Below, in pieces: positions 21,948 through 33,766 of a stretch of DNA of 64,000 bases (the stretch's first letter is position 1; each line of letters begins with the position of its first letter). The stretch is from contig OV884059.1 of NCBI GenBank assembly GCA_930367215.1, forward strand, positions 17,260,945 through 17,324,944. Reading direction: 5' to 3'. This stretch comes from Pollenia angustigena. Its lineage: Eukaryota; Arthropoda; Insecta; Diptera; Polleniidae. The notes beneath the pieces were generated by a model that was given only the letters and a program-made list of their open reading frames with translations, did not search any database and had not been told where the DNA came from. The position numbers and the translations under genes were made by a program.

Positions 21948-22370
21948 GAAATTTCATTATGAATCGACTTATGACCTATTGTGAATCGAGCAACGCGCAA
22001 ATTGTTGAAATTTTTAATCAAAATAATGCGTCGAATGGGCTGAAGTACAAACTGATATTGATTTTGAATTTCCACTCAAAATTTTATTTTCCAATGAAGC
22101 CCATTTCTGGTTGAATGGGTACGTAAATAAGCAGAATTGTCGCATTTGGAGTGAGTAGAATCCAAAAGCTTTTGTCGAAACACCATTAAATCCACAAAAC
22201 TTACTATTTGGTGCGCTTTATTGGCAAGCGGAGTCATTGGTCCATATGTCTTCAAAAACGATTATGGTCAGAATGCGAAAAGTGTTGAAAATTGGCGCCT
22301 TCTACACGCCAGCCGTGGCGGCCACATGGCAGAAATCATTTTTGAATTTCATAAAATTTTTTCATTGATA
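21948..22370 (+). pseudogene. Mariner/IS630-type transposase fragment
   Basis: The start matches an N-terminus (SSNAQIVEIFNQNN). After a deletion it reads KILFSNEAHFWLNGYVNKQN, the region of the first catalytic aspartate, which here is an asparagine. It runs on through NPKAFVETPLNPQ to a degenerate end, with stop codons (for example after IWSE). It is a different family from copies 1-4 of the GGGCCGATGTTGA mariner. Confidence 0.75.
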
Positions 22371-22739
22371 TTAAAAATATATTTTCTTGTTTTATTATGA
22401 TTAAAACTTGTGTCACTCTATAAAAAACACCCCGAAATAAGCTAGTAAATGTGTATATACGAATGCTAAGGAAAATTTATAAGATGGTTGGTGTTTGTAA
22501 AGTTATTGCTTTGAGTGAAAATAATACATCTGATAATGATATTTGGCATTACGAAAATGCAGGGATTACAGAAATCTCTTAAAACAAAAAAAAATATAAC
22601 GGACTACTTTCATGTACATTCATTATTAACAAACTAATTTAAAATAAAAACAATATAGGTTATGTATGTTCACATATTAAAAATGATTTGAAATACTTAT
22701 TTTATATTGTCTCGATTATGTAAACTTTTCCATTTAGGG

Positions 22740-23030
22740 CTAAAAAATCAGAGCAAGTTAAACTCTCTTTTTGGTTTAAAATGTGTTTAAACCAACAAAT
22801 CTATAAATCACTAAACATATAAACCATCTTTAAACGCATAAAATTGGGCGTTTAAACTACCAATACAGACCATATGAATTTGATAAGATTTATCGTAGTG
22901 CTGCCACATGTTATTTTTTTAACCACATATAATACATGGGACACTGATTTACAGTTGTTGAGTTTAAACTATATATAAATTCAAGTTTAGTTCAACTAAA
23001 CCAGCGTTTAAACCATCAGTGATTTTTTAG
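22740..23030. mobile_element. CTAAAAAATCA palindromic MITE
   Basis: The ends CTAAAAAATCAGAG and the inverted CACTGATTTTTTAG, with repeated GTTTAAAC-type motifs inside (TTTAAACGC, GGCGTTTAAAC). Target duplication not resolved. Confidence 0.5.
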
Positions 23031-23496
23031 TCATTAGTGAACAGGTCCTGTCTGAATTAGTTCATAAAAGCGAGCGTCTACTGTATATGCACAAATCTTA
23101 TTATTATTCCAAATATATATGGGCACATATATTGTTCCAAAACCGCATAAAATAAATCTGTTTAAGTTCGTTTGACTTTACTGTTTTAATTAGAAATCTG
23201 AAAGGTGAAAAACCCGCTTCTTTCTTAATTCTTCTTCTATTACATGCAGTCTACATTTGACATTAAATGCTTTATATTAACACTAATATGATGTTAGTGT
23301 TAAGTATAGACTCATCATGTAAGAGGTTTTCTCATGTTATCACACGGTTGTTAATGCAAATGTTTTAACAACGCTTTTATAACCATGTTATAACAGCAAA
23401 TCATGTCAGTTGTAGACGGGGAGTTATACATAGATCTTCGTATTAGTTAAAAAAAAACATATGATGCTTGCAGTGATGCCAATTTTTAAACACATA

Positions 23497-23992
23497 CAGC
23501 CGTATTCATAATGAAAATTTGGCATAAAGTTAGCAAAAAGTTTATTCATAATACACCAACCAAACTCTGGCTAACGATTTGCTAAACTCTTGTTAACGAG
23601 CTGCCAAACGTTTGCCAACTTGTGAAAAACAGCCGTTTAATGTCAAACAATTTTGTTGGTTTTTTTAATTAACTGTCTTTTAATTAATTTATTTTAATTT
23701 AAAAAACTTTTTAAAATTTTTATACATAGTATGTAAAGGGAAAAACAAAAAAAAAAAACAAAAAAATTACAAATTCAGCGATGATTAATGCAAAACGTGT
23801 TGCATTTTCGAGTAATACGATATGGCATCATAAAAATTCAGAGTTGATTTATTAAAAGTTGGCAGATGGAGAAAAGTTCGTTATGAATTAACTCTGTGCC
23901 AACAAGCTGCTAAGCTTAATCGGCATTCTAGTAAGCAGCTCGTTGTACGTAGTGTACAAACTGTGGCTAACTTTTTGTTATGAATACGGCTG
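23497..23992. mobile_element. CAGCCGTATTCATAA MITE
   Basis: The ends CAGCCGTATTCATAA and the inverted TTATGAATACGGCTG, continuing inward with GGC(A/T)AA(A/C)-type homology. It lies inside the hAT at 21604-24176. The flanks (TA left, AT right) do not give a clear duplication. Confidence 0.7.
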
Positions 23993-24176
23993 ATATTGTT
24001 TGAAAAACGGCTAAAATTTTGAGTTTTTAATGAAAACTGACTTTAAAAAATATCGAATTCGATAGTCGTATTTCAATGTCGATACATCGATATATCGGTA
24101 TTTTAAATATCGGCGATATATATCGATTATTATTTTTAAAATATCGATATTTTTAGATATTTTTTGCCCATTCCTA

Positions 24177-24370
24177 GTCGGGACTGTAAGAAAAGATAAA
24201 CTCACTGTTTATTGTCGTTGCTTTTGTTTAAGCTTTGAAATTGTTACAAGTAAAACTGGGGTTTTATTTTGGATAAAGTTTCCTAACGATCTGGCCAAAT
24301 AACCAGGGAAATGCGCATAGGAATAGCTTTAAACGAAACCTTGTTAATAAGTAATATTGTTGTGGGCAAA
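24177..24370 (-). repeat. GAAATGCGCAT dispersed repeat, copy 3, right part
   Basis: Contains GTAAGAAAAGATAAACTCAC, GTTACAAGTAAAACTGGGG, CCAGGGAAATGCGCATAGG. Its left part (CAACCAATTGCAGT) is at 21580-21595, showing that the hAT split this repeat. Confidence 0.75.
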
Positions 24371-24780
24371 ATTTGCAACCGGGTTCTTAATGCAAAATGT
24401 GTGAGTTTGTAAAAAAACTGTTTTATGTATTTTGAACACCAGTGAAAATGTTGCTACCTATTGTGAATGAATTTTTTTTTTGACAGCCTTTGATAGATTT
24501 TTCTACAAAAAATGACACATTTTATTTAAATAAAATGCAATTTGGTGTTCGTTTCTTAAAAATGCTTTGCTCTCTAAAAGGGCAGCGTGTTTTATTCTAA
24601 AAAAATTCACCCTTAAATGTCATTGCACTTTACGCACCGCATAAATCGAGAGTGTTGATAATGCCTTGTAAAAAGATGGTTTCTGTTTATATATAGGGTT
24701 ACCAGACGAAGTTGGGAAAAATCACCTCTAATCAGGACAGTAAAAATTGAAGTTTTAATAGTTTTTTTTTCTATTATTTT
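24371..24780. other. No feature recognised
   Basis: AT-rich intergenic sequence. Confidence 0.4.
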
Positions 24781-24949
24781 GGGTGTGTGTGAAACGTTAG
24801 CAAAGTTCTATGGTGAATTAAAATTGTCAAGAATTTCTACGCTTATGTCAAAATTTATATTAGCCCCTAGGGCTAGTGAAATTTTATTCACCTCAACAGT
24901 GTCAAAATTTTACTTCCATGAGTACTTTGCTACCGTTTCACACACACCC
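24781..24949. repeat. 169-bp palindromic MITE
   Basis: GGGTGTGTGTGAAACG pairs with CGTTTCACACACACCC. The arms continue through AGCAAAGT and AAAATTGTCAAGAA with a few mismatches, around the centre CCCCTAGGGGC-like sequence at about 24868. The frame at 24779-24976 lies in it and is not a gene. Confidence 0.8.
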
Positions 24950-25440
24950 TTTATAGTAAAAAACAATAAAGCATAACATTGTTAATGGTAGGTTGTCAGT
25001 GATATAAAATTTAAATGAATTCGGTGTTATAAAATTGTTTTTGAAAAAAAAAAACGTCAAATCAAGAAATCGTAAAACCTTGGTGTTAATAATGCGGCAA
25101 TCTGGCAAAGGAATATTCTTGTTTACATGTTTTATGAAAAACAAACTAAAGAAATTGGAATTTCGTCATTAATTTTGTTCATTTTTTTTTATTTATTTAA
25201 TATCAATCTATTAACAAATTTAGGTTTATGAATATTTTTTTTTATATTTTAAAGAACACACTTTTTGTCAGCTGTTAAAAACAGGGCGATCCAATTTTGT
25301 GTTTTGTTCTCGTCAAATAAACAATTGCAGTATTAAATGTTCGGCAAGACATTTTCTACATGCACCTTATAAAATGTGGTATTTTTCTTGTAGAATAGAA
25401 AACACCATAAGTGATGACAATGATTTCTTTGTAATTGGCA
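24950..25440. other. No feature recognised
   Basis: AT-rich intergenic sequence. Confidence 0.4.
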
Positions 25441-25441
25441 T

Positions 25442-26150
25442 AGTAAAGAGTGGTTTTAAGGGCCGATGTTGAATGTAAACCATGATGAGGCACATTTTCA
25501 CCTCAGTGGATACGTCAAAAAGCAGAATTGCCGCATTTGGGCGAATGATAATCCAAGAGTGATTGTCGAAAAACCAATGCACCCACAAAGAGTGACTGTT
25601 GCTTATGGGCTGGCGAATGCATCGGGCAGTTACTGTGAATGGTGTTCCCTATCGTGAGATGATAACGATCTTTTTATGACCCGAATTGGAAGACATAGAT
25701 GTGGACGATATGTGGTTTCAACAGGACGGTGCCATTTGTCACACAGCTAACGAAACCATGGCTCTTTTGCACGACAAATTCAATGGCCGTGTTATCTCAC
25801 GTGGTGGCGAAGTCAATTGGCCGCCAAGATTTGAGACCGTTGGACTTCTTTCTTTGGGGTTATATGAAAGAAAAGGTTTACGTCGATAAGCCAGCAACAA
25901 TTCAAGAGCTAAATGATGAGATAATTCGGCACATTAACGGCAAAGAACCTCAATTATGCCTCAGCGTCATCGAAAATTTGGGCCATCGGATGGAGGTTTG
26001 CCGCTGAGGTCGCGGTGGCCGATATTTTGTTCCATATATAGTTGAACCATACCAATATTATCATAATAAAAAGAAATGACAATAATTTCCTAAATAATTT
26101 CTTTTTTATTCAAAATCAACATCGGCCCTTAAAATTTACCACCCTTTATA
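25442..26150 (+). mobile_element. Mariner-like element, copy 3
   Basis: The ends match copy 1 (AAGGGCCGATGTTGA; right end CATCGGCCCTTAAAATTTACC then ACCCTTTATA). The plus strand encodes the C-terminal two thirds of the transposase in broken frames: NHDEAHFHLSGYVKKQNC (25466-), MEDIDVDDMWFQQDGAICHT (25686-) and PLDFFLWGYMKEKVY (25699-26007 frame). The N-terminus is deleted. Copies 1 and 3 thus keep complementary halves. Confidence 0.85.
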
Positions 26151-27050
26151 AATGAGATAATTCGCTTTAAAATTTTGTATGAAGAATTATTATGGATCAT
26201 AATTAATTGAGCTGTGAATTAAGAATGAGAATATTTCACTTGATCAAGTTTTCTTTAATTCTGTTGAGTTTTTGCCTTAGTTAACTGTTTTATACCTCAA
26301 AACTCCCTTGAGTTAATTTTCTGCACTGTTTTTTATCATTTCTATCTTGGCGAACCAAGCCCAGCGGTAAATATAGAAAGAACTTAATGATTCGCTTCGT
26401 ATGTTATCCAAGTATGCCTTCTAGATGGTATAAATTTATTTTTGAAAGATCTTCCAAAATATTCAGTACACATTCGCTTCACCCTTCTTTAAGGAGGGAG
26501 AATGGAAGTTGGAAGGGCTTGCTGCCAATTACAACCTGTGTAAAAAATAAATAAGTATGGAATGCAGCGAGGAGGGTTTGTGTCTGCTAAATAAGGCCTT
26601 TTATTAGGCCTCTATGATCACACTTGTTACATCTGGGAAATTACAACCTGTGAAAAAAAGTAAATAAGTCTGGAATGCGGCGTGGAGGGTTTGTGCCTGC
26701 TAAATAAGGTATTCTATTAGGCCTCTTAACTCACTCTTCTTACCGCTGGGAAATTAAGTACATAATTGGTAATACTGTATAGAAAAAAAGTCTGGTATAA
26801 CAGTTATAAATGTCATACACTAATTGTATCGCATTATAAATTGGTTTTAAGCTAAACTTATAATTTGAGATAAAATAAAAAAGATAATAGAATTTAAAAT
26901 ATTGGTTCAATAAACTGCTAAAAGTCTTAAGTTGACTATAAATACAGCTCAACGACATGGTACTGTAATAGTAAGACGAAGCAAAGATCGTAACCTTGGA
27001 TAATTTAAGAAGTTTTTTTAAGGCGTAGTAAAATCGTAACCTTGGATAAA
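26151..27050. repeat. Intergenic DNA with a two-copy tandem repeat
   Basis: A segment of about 113 bp (AAATTACAACCTGTG .. GTCTGGAATGCGGCG .. TTATTAGGCCTCT) occurs twice in tandem at about 26527-26640 and 26641-26757, with roughly 10 percent difference. A short motif, ATCGTAACCTTGGATAA, occurs twice near 26988 and 27031. No gene seen. Confidence 0.6.
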
Positions 27051-27174
27051 TCCAATAGTTGATTGTATACTGTTTTGTTTTGTTATTATTATAGTTGTGT
27101 TTGTTTTAAAAAACAGCTGTGTGTGATATGTAAACTATAAGAAATTATTTACGCATTAAATCGATTTGTTATAT

Positions 27175-27942
27175 TTTTTATACCCGCCACCACTAGTGGT
27201 GTATTATGGTATACAAAGTTTGTCATTCCGTGTGAAACCTTTTGGATATTAATCTAAGACCTCATAAAGTATATACATATATTCTGGGTGCTTGAGTAAT
27301 TTCAAGTCAATTTAGCCATGTTGACCTGTTGAAAACACGCTCACTTTCGAAAGACTCAACAGAAAAGCATAATATTGGGGACAAATTGTTTCTAGTTACC
27401 CTAGGCAGATTCCGATTGAAATTCACTACAAAAAAAGAGTTATGAACCCAAAGATTTTTTTTTAAATTCCCTAAGCTAATCCCGCGAAGCTCTACGCTTG
27501 TCTGCAGGAAAGCAGCCAAAATCTCTGGCGGGAATCGAATCCGCATCCCCGGCGCTGATACACTAGCTCACTACCAGCTAGCCTACTGGGGCACTCAACC
27601 TCCCTAAAAAAAATCTAAAACCGTAATGAATAAAGCTATTGAAGGAAAATTTGGTGTGTCCTAGTTTCATAAGATTATAAATTGCACTGCTAAATTTTGT
27701 GAAAATCAGCCCATTTTAAACCTTGGGCTCCATATAAAGCTCCCTCTCGAAAAACACTTTAGTACGCCTTAAAACGTAACTAATAATGCTACTGTAGTAA
27801 AAATTGTCTTATTATTGTCTGGTATGACTAGAAATCATGTTGCCGAATTTCGTAAAGATTGGTCCATAATTCACCATATGCCTCATATAAAGCGCATTTT
27901 TTAAATAAACTTTAGTACACCTAAAATCACAGCCAGTTTTAA
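27175..27942 (+). repeat. GTCATTCCGT dispersed repeat, interrupted by a hAT
   Basis: It starts TATACCCGCCACCACTAGTG, then AAGTTTGTCATTCCGTGTG, a CTCATAAAGTATATACAT block and GAAAACACGCTCACTTTCG. It continues after the hAT at about 34646-34785, ending GGTGGAGGGTATC. The upstream TTTACGCATTAAATCGATTTG stretch is also found upstream of the copy at 55590, which marks the shared duplication block. Confidence 0.8.
27445..27600 (-). repeat. tRNA-derived SINE, copy 3
   Basis: On the minus strand the head reads GCCCCAGTAGGCTAGCTGGT (A box TAGGCTAGCTGG) and GATTCGATTCCC (B box) before CGCCAGAGATTT. It is diverged from the copies at 4534 and 49538 and followed by a short GC-containing tail. Inserted in the GTCATTCCGT repeat. 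Confidence 0.7.
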
Positions 27943-28470
27943 TAAGGGATGTGACCGATACCGATATATCGGCGATACTTCTTCAGGTTTGCCGATATTT
28001 TAGTATCGGCTATATTTTACTGTAGAAACTAAATTTTTCTAAATTTTTATTAGTTTTTTTTTTTTAAATAGCAATTTTATTTTTAATGCTTAAATTAGGA
28101 AATTGTGTCTTTTTATTCTTAACAGTTTTGCTTTGCATCATTTTATATCGTCGGCTTAATATACAAACCTGCTAACTCCCTTTTAGCACATTTTACAGAA
28201 GAGATAAACAAGTTTTTATATTTCATATTTTCAGCTTAAAAAGAATACCATAAATATAGTTGGTTTTACAAACTTCAAGACTAAAATTGTAGAAATGCTG
28301 GTCGACGAGGCGCATCTTTCTCTACCCCACGGCATCAAAATCTCAATTTACTTAAAAAGTGGAAGAAGATATATGTATTTGTATGTTTCTAGATTTTTCT
28401 GATTATTTTCAATAATGTGTGTCAGAATAAAAAAAAAAAATTTTGCTGAAAAGTTTTCGTTACTTCGAAG

Positions 28471-30619
28471 TAGGGATGAAACGATACGAGTAAATATTTT
28501 ATATAAGTACCAACTATTTTTGTAATCGATACTTAGCAACCGAGTACCAAGTAGTATCGGTAAAAATATCCTCGGTATCGGTCAAAAGTAATCATTTTAC
28601 TTTGGTATTGAAATTAATCTTTAATTTTTGATTATTATCCAAAGCTGGAGCAGCTGTAACGGTATCAAGAAACCGTTTGACCAGTAAACACCTATAAACC
28701 ACATATCGTCTGGGTCCATTTCCTAAATTTCTTGCTATAGGAAGTCCGTTATCATCTCGCGATAGCGAACACCATTCACGGTAATTGCTTGGCCGACCTC
28801 ATTTTCGAAGAAATACGGCCCGATAACGCCGCGAGCCGCAGAACTAACTGGGCGAGCATGCACATATGTTTTCCCGTTTTCTACAGACCCAGTTTGCTGA
28901 AATTTGCGTACAATTCTCCCGATTGTGGAAACATTTGGTCGATTATGCTGACCAAAAAAATCACGATGTGCACGAAATGCATTTTGATTGAACGCCCATT
29001 TTCGTAAAAAGCTTTAACAATCTTAACGAGCTGCTCAATTGTGTACCTCTCAATAATACGATGTTGTTAAATACAAAGAAATGTCAATTTAAGTTGCGCA
29101 AAAAACTTGACGTTAAGGTGTGACTTACAATTAACATCGTGGATTATGGTTTTACCACCCTTTATTATACATAATTTTGACTTAGCTGTAAAATCTCCTT
29201 TGCACAATTTTGTGTGCAGATCAATCAAAAATGCAGCTACATATGTTAAATTTATTTAGCTGCCTTAATGTGCAGGTGTGCAATTTTGGTTACCTGTATA
29301 ACTAAAATAAAGTGTTTGGAAGAGGAGTAACAAAGTTTTTATTAATGAATTGATAATAACAATGACGTTCAAACAACCTGTAGGCATCTGTTATGCATTT
29401 TTGTAATGAACGAGGTAGCCAAATTCGTAACAATAAAGTGGGGAACAGAATTTTCGCTGTAGTAAAACGTTAAGAATAGCGCTGCAAGCTATCAAAAGTT
29501 AAAAACAGCAGTTTCAAAGAAGTGTCAACAGAATACATAGTTGTAGAAGTCGTTGCAGTTGAAACGCAAATTCGAAATTTTGAACTTAGTTGCGCTACAG
29601 AGCATTCGGCAGCTTTAGATACTACTACAACTACTCTATTCTGTTCCAGGCCTAAGATTTACTATTCCTTTCATATAATCGTGGTAAAGTTGCTGTAACC
29701 GCAAACCAAATGCATGAGTGTAGGTACATGCAAACAAAATAAATGAATTATAATGATGCCAACTTGACTTGTTTGCGATTTTTGTTTTTATAAACAGCTT
29801 TAATTAAATATTTATGTGAAAAAGTGGACACCATAATTTCTTATGTAAGCAGCTAACTTTGATGTTTTAAATGAAAATATTTTACAACTGTCCAAAAATA
29901 TGATAAATATGCAGGTATACAAAAGGCACGTTAAAAGGATTTTGAAGAATAATTACAGACAATATGTATTTTAGACAGTTTTTTTATGAAAATAATTTTG
30001 AAATGTCAAAAATTTTGGGCATTTATCTCAAATCTGCAGGTATAGAAAGTGCACTCAAAAAATAAATTTGTATGGAATTTTAAAGAATAATGACAAATAA
30101 GAACATTTAAAAAAAATTTTTTTAAGAAACGCGTTCCTTAAAAAAGAACATTAAAAAATAATTTTGCACCCCATAGATATTATCCTGACTTCGTCCATGT
30201 ATTTGTGTATTGTCATCAGGAATACGTATGCCTGCGAAGTTTTATCCATTTGCATTGAGTATAAGGCGATTAAATTAACGTTACAAGATTTGGTAAATAA
30301 AAGGTTGCTATCCTGAACGTTCTATAAAAACTTTATTTCCTAAGATAAAAAAGATTTTTCTTGGTAGTAACTAAAAGTGGTGTCAATCTTTACACTTTTT
30401 GTTTTGCACAAAAATTTTAATGGGTCGTAGTTCTTATTTTATTGTATAGTACTAAAACACTAATAAGAACGTTTTTCTATTCTTTTATGATACAAACCGA
30501 TACAAGTAAGTATGTAAGTATCGATACTTTTTTTCGATACTAAGTAGGTATCGATACTTTACGAGCGATACCACATCGAGTAAAAGTATCGATACCTTAG
30601 AGGTATCGTTTCATCCCTA
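28471..30619. mobile_element. Non-autonomous hAT element, GTATCGATAC family
   Basis: Perfect ends TAGGGATGAAACGATAC and GTATCGTTTCATCCCTA lie between perfect 8-bp duplications CTTCGAAG (28463-28470, 30620-30627). Both subterminal zones have dense GTATCGATAC-type palindromes over about 130 bp. The interior carries a mariner remnant and an imperfect duplication of TGCAGGTATA.. near 29910 and 30040; no hAT transposase. Confidence 0.93.
28680..29163 (-). mobile_element. Mariner-like element, copy 4, decayed
   Basis: Minus-strand homology to copy 1: the N-terminal region around the Gln-rich start (complement of CAATTGTGTACCTCTC), the GQHNRPNV-like part and a later CCATTCACGGTAATTG segment. The right end keeps ACCACCCTTTATTA. 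The middle is deleted. It sits within the hAT at 28471-30619. Confidence 0.75.
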
Positions 30620-31041
30620 CTTCGAAGAGGCTACAAAGTCCAAAACCAAAACCACTGATACGTGGATTTTCGAATATTATAAGAAAATACATAATCAATA
30701 TATCGACGGAGATGAAGAACTGATCAAAGCCAAAAAAAATTGCGATTTACGTTTAGAGAATAAGGAAATCTATTGTTTTTTTCCTCAATGCCTGACCCTC
30801 AATAAACAGCTCAAATAATTCAAAGACAATCGAAAAAACATCTTATTAAGCTACTTTGCATTTCGACAGTGCTGAAGACACGGAACGCCCTACACCTACT
30901 GAAAACATTTTAAAGAAATCAAGAGATACCTTAGACTTTCTTATATTTCTAGAGACGCAGATCCGCTTGTTCACTGGCGCAATGACATGCTAAACCAAAA
31001 ATTAAAGGAAATGGCGTAGAATTACTTAAGTTTTCCAATAA

Positions 31042-31792
31042 AGCTGAAGGTCCACACCATGCGTTTATGCGTCTGTCCTTTTTATGCATTTGACAAACAA
31101 GTTGAATCAGTGTAATTGTATATGACAAGTTACACAACAAAATGCAGAGAATGCATAGACGCATCAACGCATGAAAGTTGGTTTACTTTCTACTTTTGTA
31201 TCCGTCGCATGTGTGGTGAAAAAAAGTCAGCTGTTATTGATGGCCATGGATGGCAAATCATATTTTATTTTCAATGTTATCGATAAATAGGTTTGTGTGG
31301 TGGATTACTTTTTACTATGTTTTCGCATTAAAGAAGGTTTTTAATAAGAGTAAAAGCTTTCGTAATAAAGATTGTATAAACTTTAACGAATAAAATACAT
31401 TTAAATTAATTTTTAGCACAATTAAACAAGAACAAAATTTGCCATTCTAGTTATCGATTACTTTTATCTTCTGAGTGTCATCTTTGTTGTGTTTATTATT
31501 TTTTTTAACAAATACCATGAATTGGAAACTTATTGATACAGTGAAAAATCACGAATATTTTTATAATAAAAGCTTACTCCCCTTTGAATTCTATTAAATA
31601 AATTCTATTAAAATATCAATTACACTCTCAATTTCTTGCAAAATTGTTTTTAATTGTTAAACATATTAGCACAACAGCTGATAAAAAAAAACAAATTTGG
31701 CGCAAAAGACGCATTGCATGTAACTTGAATTTAGAAACGCACAAAAGTATCATACGCATCTACGCATGAACGCATGGTGTGGACCTTCAGCT
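31042..31792. mobile_element. PIF/Harbinger-like MITE, TAA target
   Basis: The ends AGCTGAAGGTCCACACCATG and the inverted CATGGTGTGGACCTTCAGCT are perfect for 20 bp or more, with TAA on both sides (31039-31041, 31793-31795). Inner ATGCGT motifs repeat. It splits the hAT transposase remnant. The frame at 30949-31167 is spurious. Confidence 0.92.
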
Positions 31793-32235
31793 TAAGTTCT
31801 GTTGCATCCAGTGTTGCCAAAGCTTATTGAGGAAAAAATGCTAGATTTTGTTACAAAAAAATTAATATGAAAAATATAGAAAGATTCATTAAAGGAAGGA
31901 CAAAAACATTTTTTATAATATCCTGTATATTGTCCTTCAGGTTCAACGACGAGCTGTCAAATTGCCTTTAATAAAGGCTTGTCAGATATATCTATATATA
32001 CTTGACAGGTCCAATCGAAGAATGCAGAGCCATTAACTTAATGTCGCTTCTGCTGAACTTTGTAGCAAATTCTTTAGAAAGGGATAGGATTGTTTTTAGG
32101 TATGCAGTAATTGCAAAACGTTTTTTCTAAGTCTTTCACCCATTTTTTAACTTTAGGTGCTTGCACCAATCTTTGCGAAACTTTTTACTAATTTTTCTAC
32201 TTTAAGAACAATTTTGATTTTAGTCGAACTGTTAA

Positions 32236-32892
32236 TTTTCAATTTTTGATATTCTTCAATTAGGCTTGAGTTCATCAAATTTAATTTTCATGCAATTATT
32301 TTCACTGAGGGAAGGCATTTTGGAACTTTGGAACTTTTATTAAAATTTATTGATATTTTTTCTTGGCTGAGCGGGGATTTGAACCCGGGTTGATCTTAAC
32401 ATGTTTCAAGAATCACCACATTCTATCGTCGGAAGATCTTTGAGTTCCACCCACTGCACCACTTCGGTGCCCGTTAGCCAACAGTCAAACATCAATCTTT
32501 AACCAGAAGTACTGGTGGTTCGCAATTTGCTGTTATTATCACTTAAATTTCAAATTACATGTTGCCTTCTTTCCTTTGTGTTTTTCCGTATTCTTTCTGT
32601 CAAGACTTTGTCTTGAAAACCTGAATACATTTGTTTATTATGTTTTTTTGTCCACTTTCGTCGACATTTTATTTGTACAAAGTACAAATGTAAACATTAG
32701 AGCACATCTTCCGACGACAGAATGTAGCGATTCTTGAAACATGTAAAGACCAACCCGGGTTCAAATCCCCGCTCAGCCAAGAAAAATTATCAATAAATTT
32801 TAATAAAATCCAAATCATTCCAATTTAATGAAAATTAAATTTGATGAACTCAAGCCTAATTGAAGAATATCAAAAATTTTTCTATTTTTTAT
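32236..32892. repeat. Inverted pair of tRNA-like (SINE-like) units
   Basis: About 200 bp at 32236-32440 returns inverted at 32703-32892. Both arms contain the B box GGTTCAAATCCC and AATTGAAGAATATCAAAAAT ends. The left arm extends to a minus-strand A box (TGGTGCAGTGG, about 32450-32460) about 65 bp before the B box. The right arm stops before the A box. Either two SINE insertions or one foldback-type event could produce this. Confidence 0.65.
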
Positions 32893-32912
32893 TTTTATTT
32901 CAGTGAAACATT

Positions 32913-33766
32913 AGGTGCGATCCCGTAGTTTTTGGGTAAAGTATGGTAAAATGAGAGTAAACAAACATTTCTCTCACTAATAGGCAAAAATGTACAAAAG
33001 TACGGCAACAATTAAAACCAAATTTCTAGCCCAGAACAAAACGTTACTATGAAAACGTTCAAATAAATACATAAATAACACCTTAGCATATATAAAAGTA
33101 AAATTCAAGCATGTACTTGAATTTTTTAACATTTTCTATTGTTTATTTTGTTAATATTTTTTATTTTAATTCTTTTGGTAAGAATTGTTTGTAGTTTTTT
33201 ATTGTTTATTTTTTGGCACAGCTGATTGTTTAACAATTTTCCCAATCAGCCCAAAGAAAAAGTACGGGCTACTTCGTGAAGAAGAAGAATATTTTCCTCT
33301 TAAAAGCTCTCTCACTTTACCAAACTTTAAGTACGGGAACATATTTCGGTAAGATTGGGATCCCGCGGGCTCCCAACGTTGAGTACGGGATCACACTAGG
33401 GATGCCAAACGGGAAATCCCGAATCCCGAAATCCCGGGATTTTTCGGGATTGCCGAATCCCGGGATTTATTTTTATTAATCCCGGGATTTTTAATATATC
33501 AACTTTTGTGTAAAAAATTTTCGTTTTTATTGAATTTTTATACTCTATACAAAAAAAAAAATTTAAAAATTATATTTCAGTTGTATTTTTTATTTTTATT
33601 ATTCTTATTTTTCTTTTTTAAAAATATATGTTATATATATAATACCTTTTGAAAATTCATTAATAAATAAAAAGTGTTGTTTATTTAAAAAAAAAATACC
33701 GAAAAATCCCGAAATTCCGGGATTTTTTAAAATCAATCCCGATTAGCATCCCTAGATCACACTAAT
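32913..33766. mobile_element. TIR element with CGATCCCGTA ends, carrying a hAT MITE
   Basis: The left end TTAGGTGCGATCCCGTAG and the right end, inverted, TTAGTGTGATCCCGTACT; both run inward to GGTAAA(A/G)TGAGAG. Its right terminal repeat is split by the MITE at 33397-33754. Target duplication unresolved. Confidence 0.6.
33397..33754. mobile_element. hAT MITE, AATCCCGGGATT family
   Basis: The ends TAGGGATGCCAAACGGG and the inverted AATCCCGATTAGCATCCCTA, with perfect 8-bp duplications GATCACAC (33389-33396, 33755-33762). AATCCCGGGATTTTTCGGG motifs fill the left subterminal zone and recur on the right. 358 bp, non-coding. Confidence 0.93.

Larger units (their letters stand above)
21126..22590. 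repeat. 1.5-kb tandem duplication, unit 2 (continued)
   Basis: The second unit starts at 17681 and resumes here after the LTR element. Beyond 22590 the sequence goes on into the rest of the hAT and CAGTAGACGC elements, so unit 2 keeps the ancestral right side and unit 1 is the added copy. Confidence 0.85.
21862..23083 (+). mobile_element. CAGTAGACGC TIR element, TA target
   Basis: The left end is CAGTAGACGCTCGGTTATAT and the right end, inverted, is CAGTAGACGCTCGCTTTTAT; TA flanks both (21860-21861, 23084-23085). The TIR start CAGTA..CTCG is like pogo/Tigger ends. The interior has a decayed mariner/IS630-type transposase segment and a small palindromic element at 22740-23030. Confidence 0.8.
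21604..24176. mobile_element. hAT element, ATATCGAT family, with nested elements
   Basis: The ends TAGGGATGGGCAAA and TTTGCCCATTCCTA lie between perfect 8-bp duplications GTCGGGAC (21596-21603 and 24177-24184). Both subterminal zones are packed with TATCGATAT-type palindromes. The interior holds at least three other TIR elements and no recognisable hAT transposase. It is inserted in a GAAATGCGCAT dispersed repeat. Confidence 0.88.

Noticed and set aside
24779..24976. 65-codon frame
   Set aside because: It covers a perfect-looking palindromic MITE, which explains the open frame.
30949..31167. 72-codon minus-strand frame with a signal-like start
   Set aside because: It overlaps the junction of the hAT transposase remnant and a MITE, both well supported on other evidence.
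32913..33766. TTA/TAA target duplication for the CGATCCCGTA element
   Set aside because: The left side has TTA and the right TAA in the same orientation, so they are not a direct repeat; only the inverted ends are claimed.
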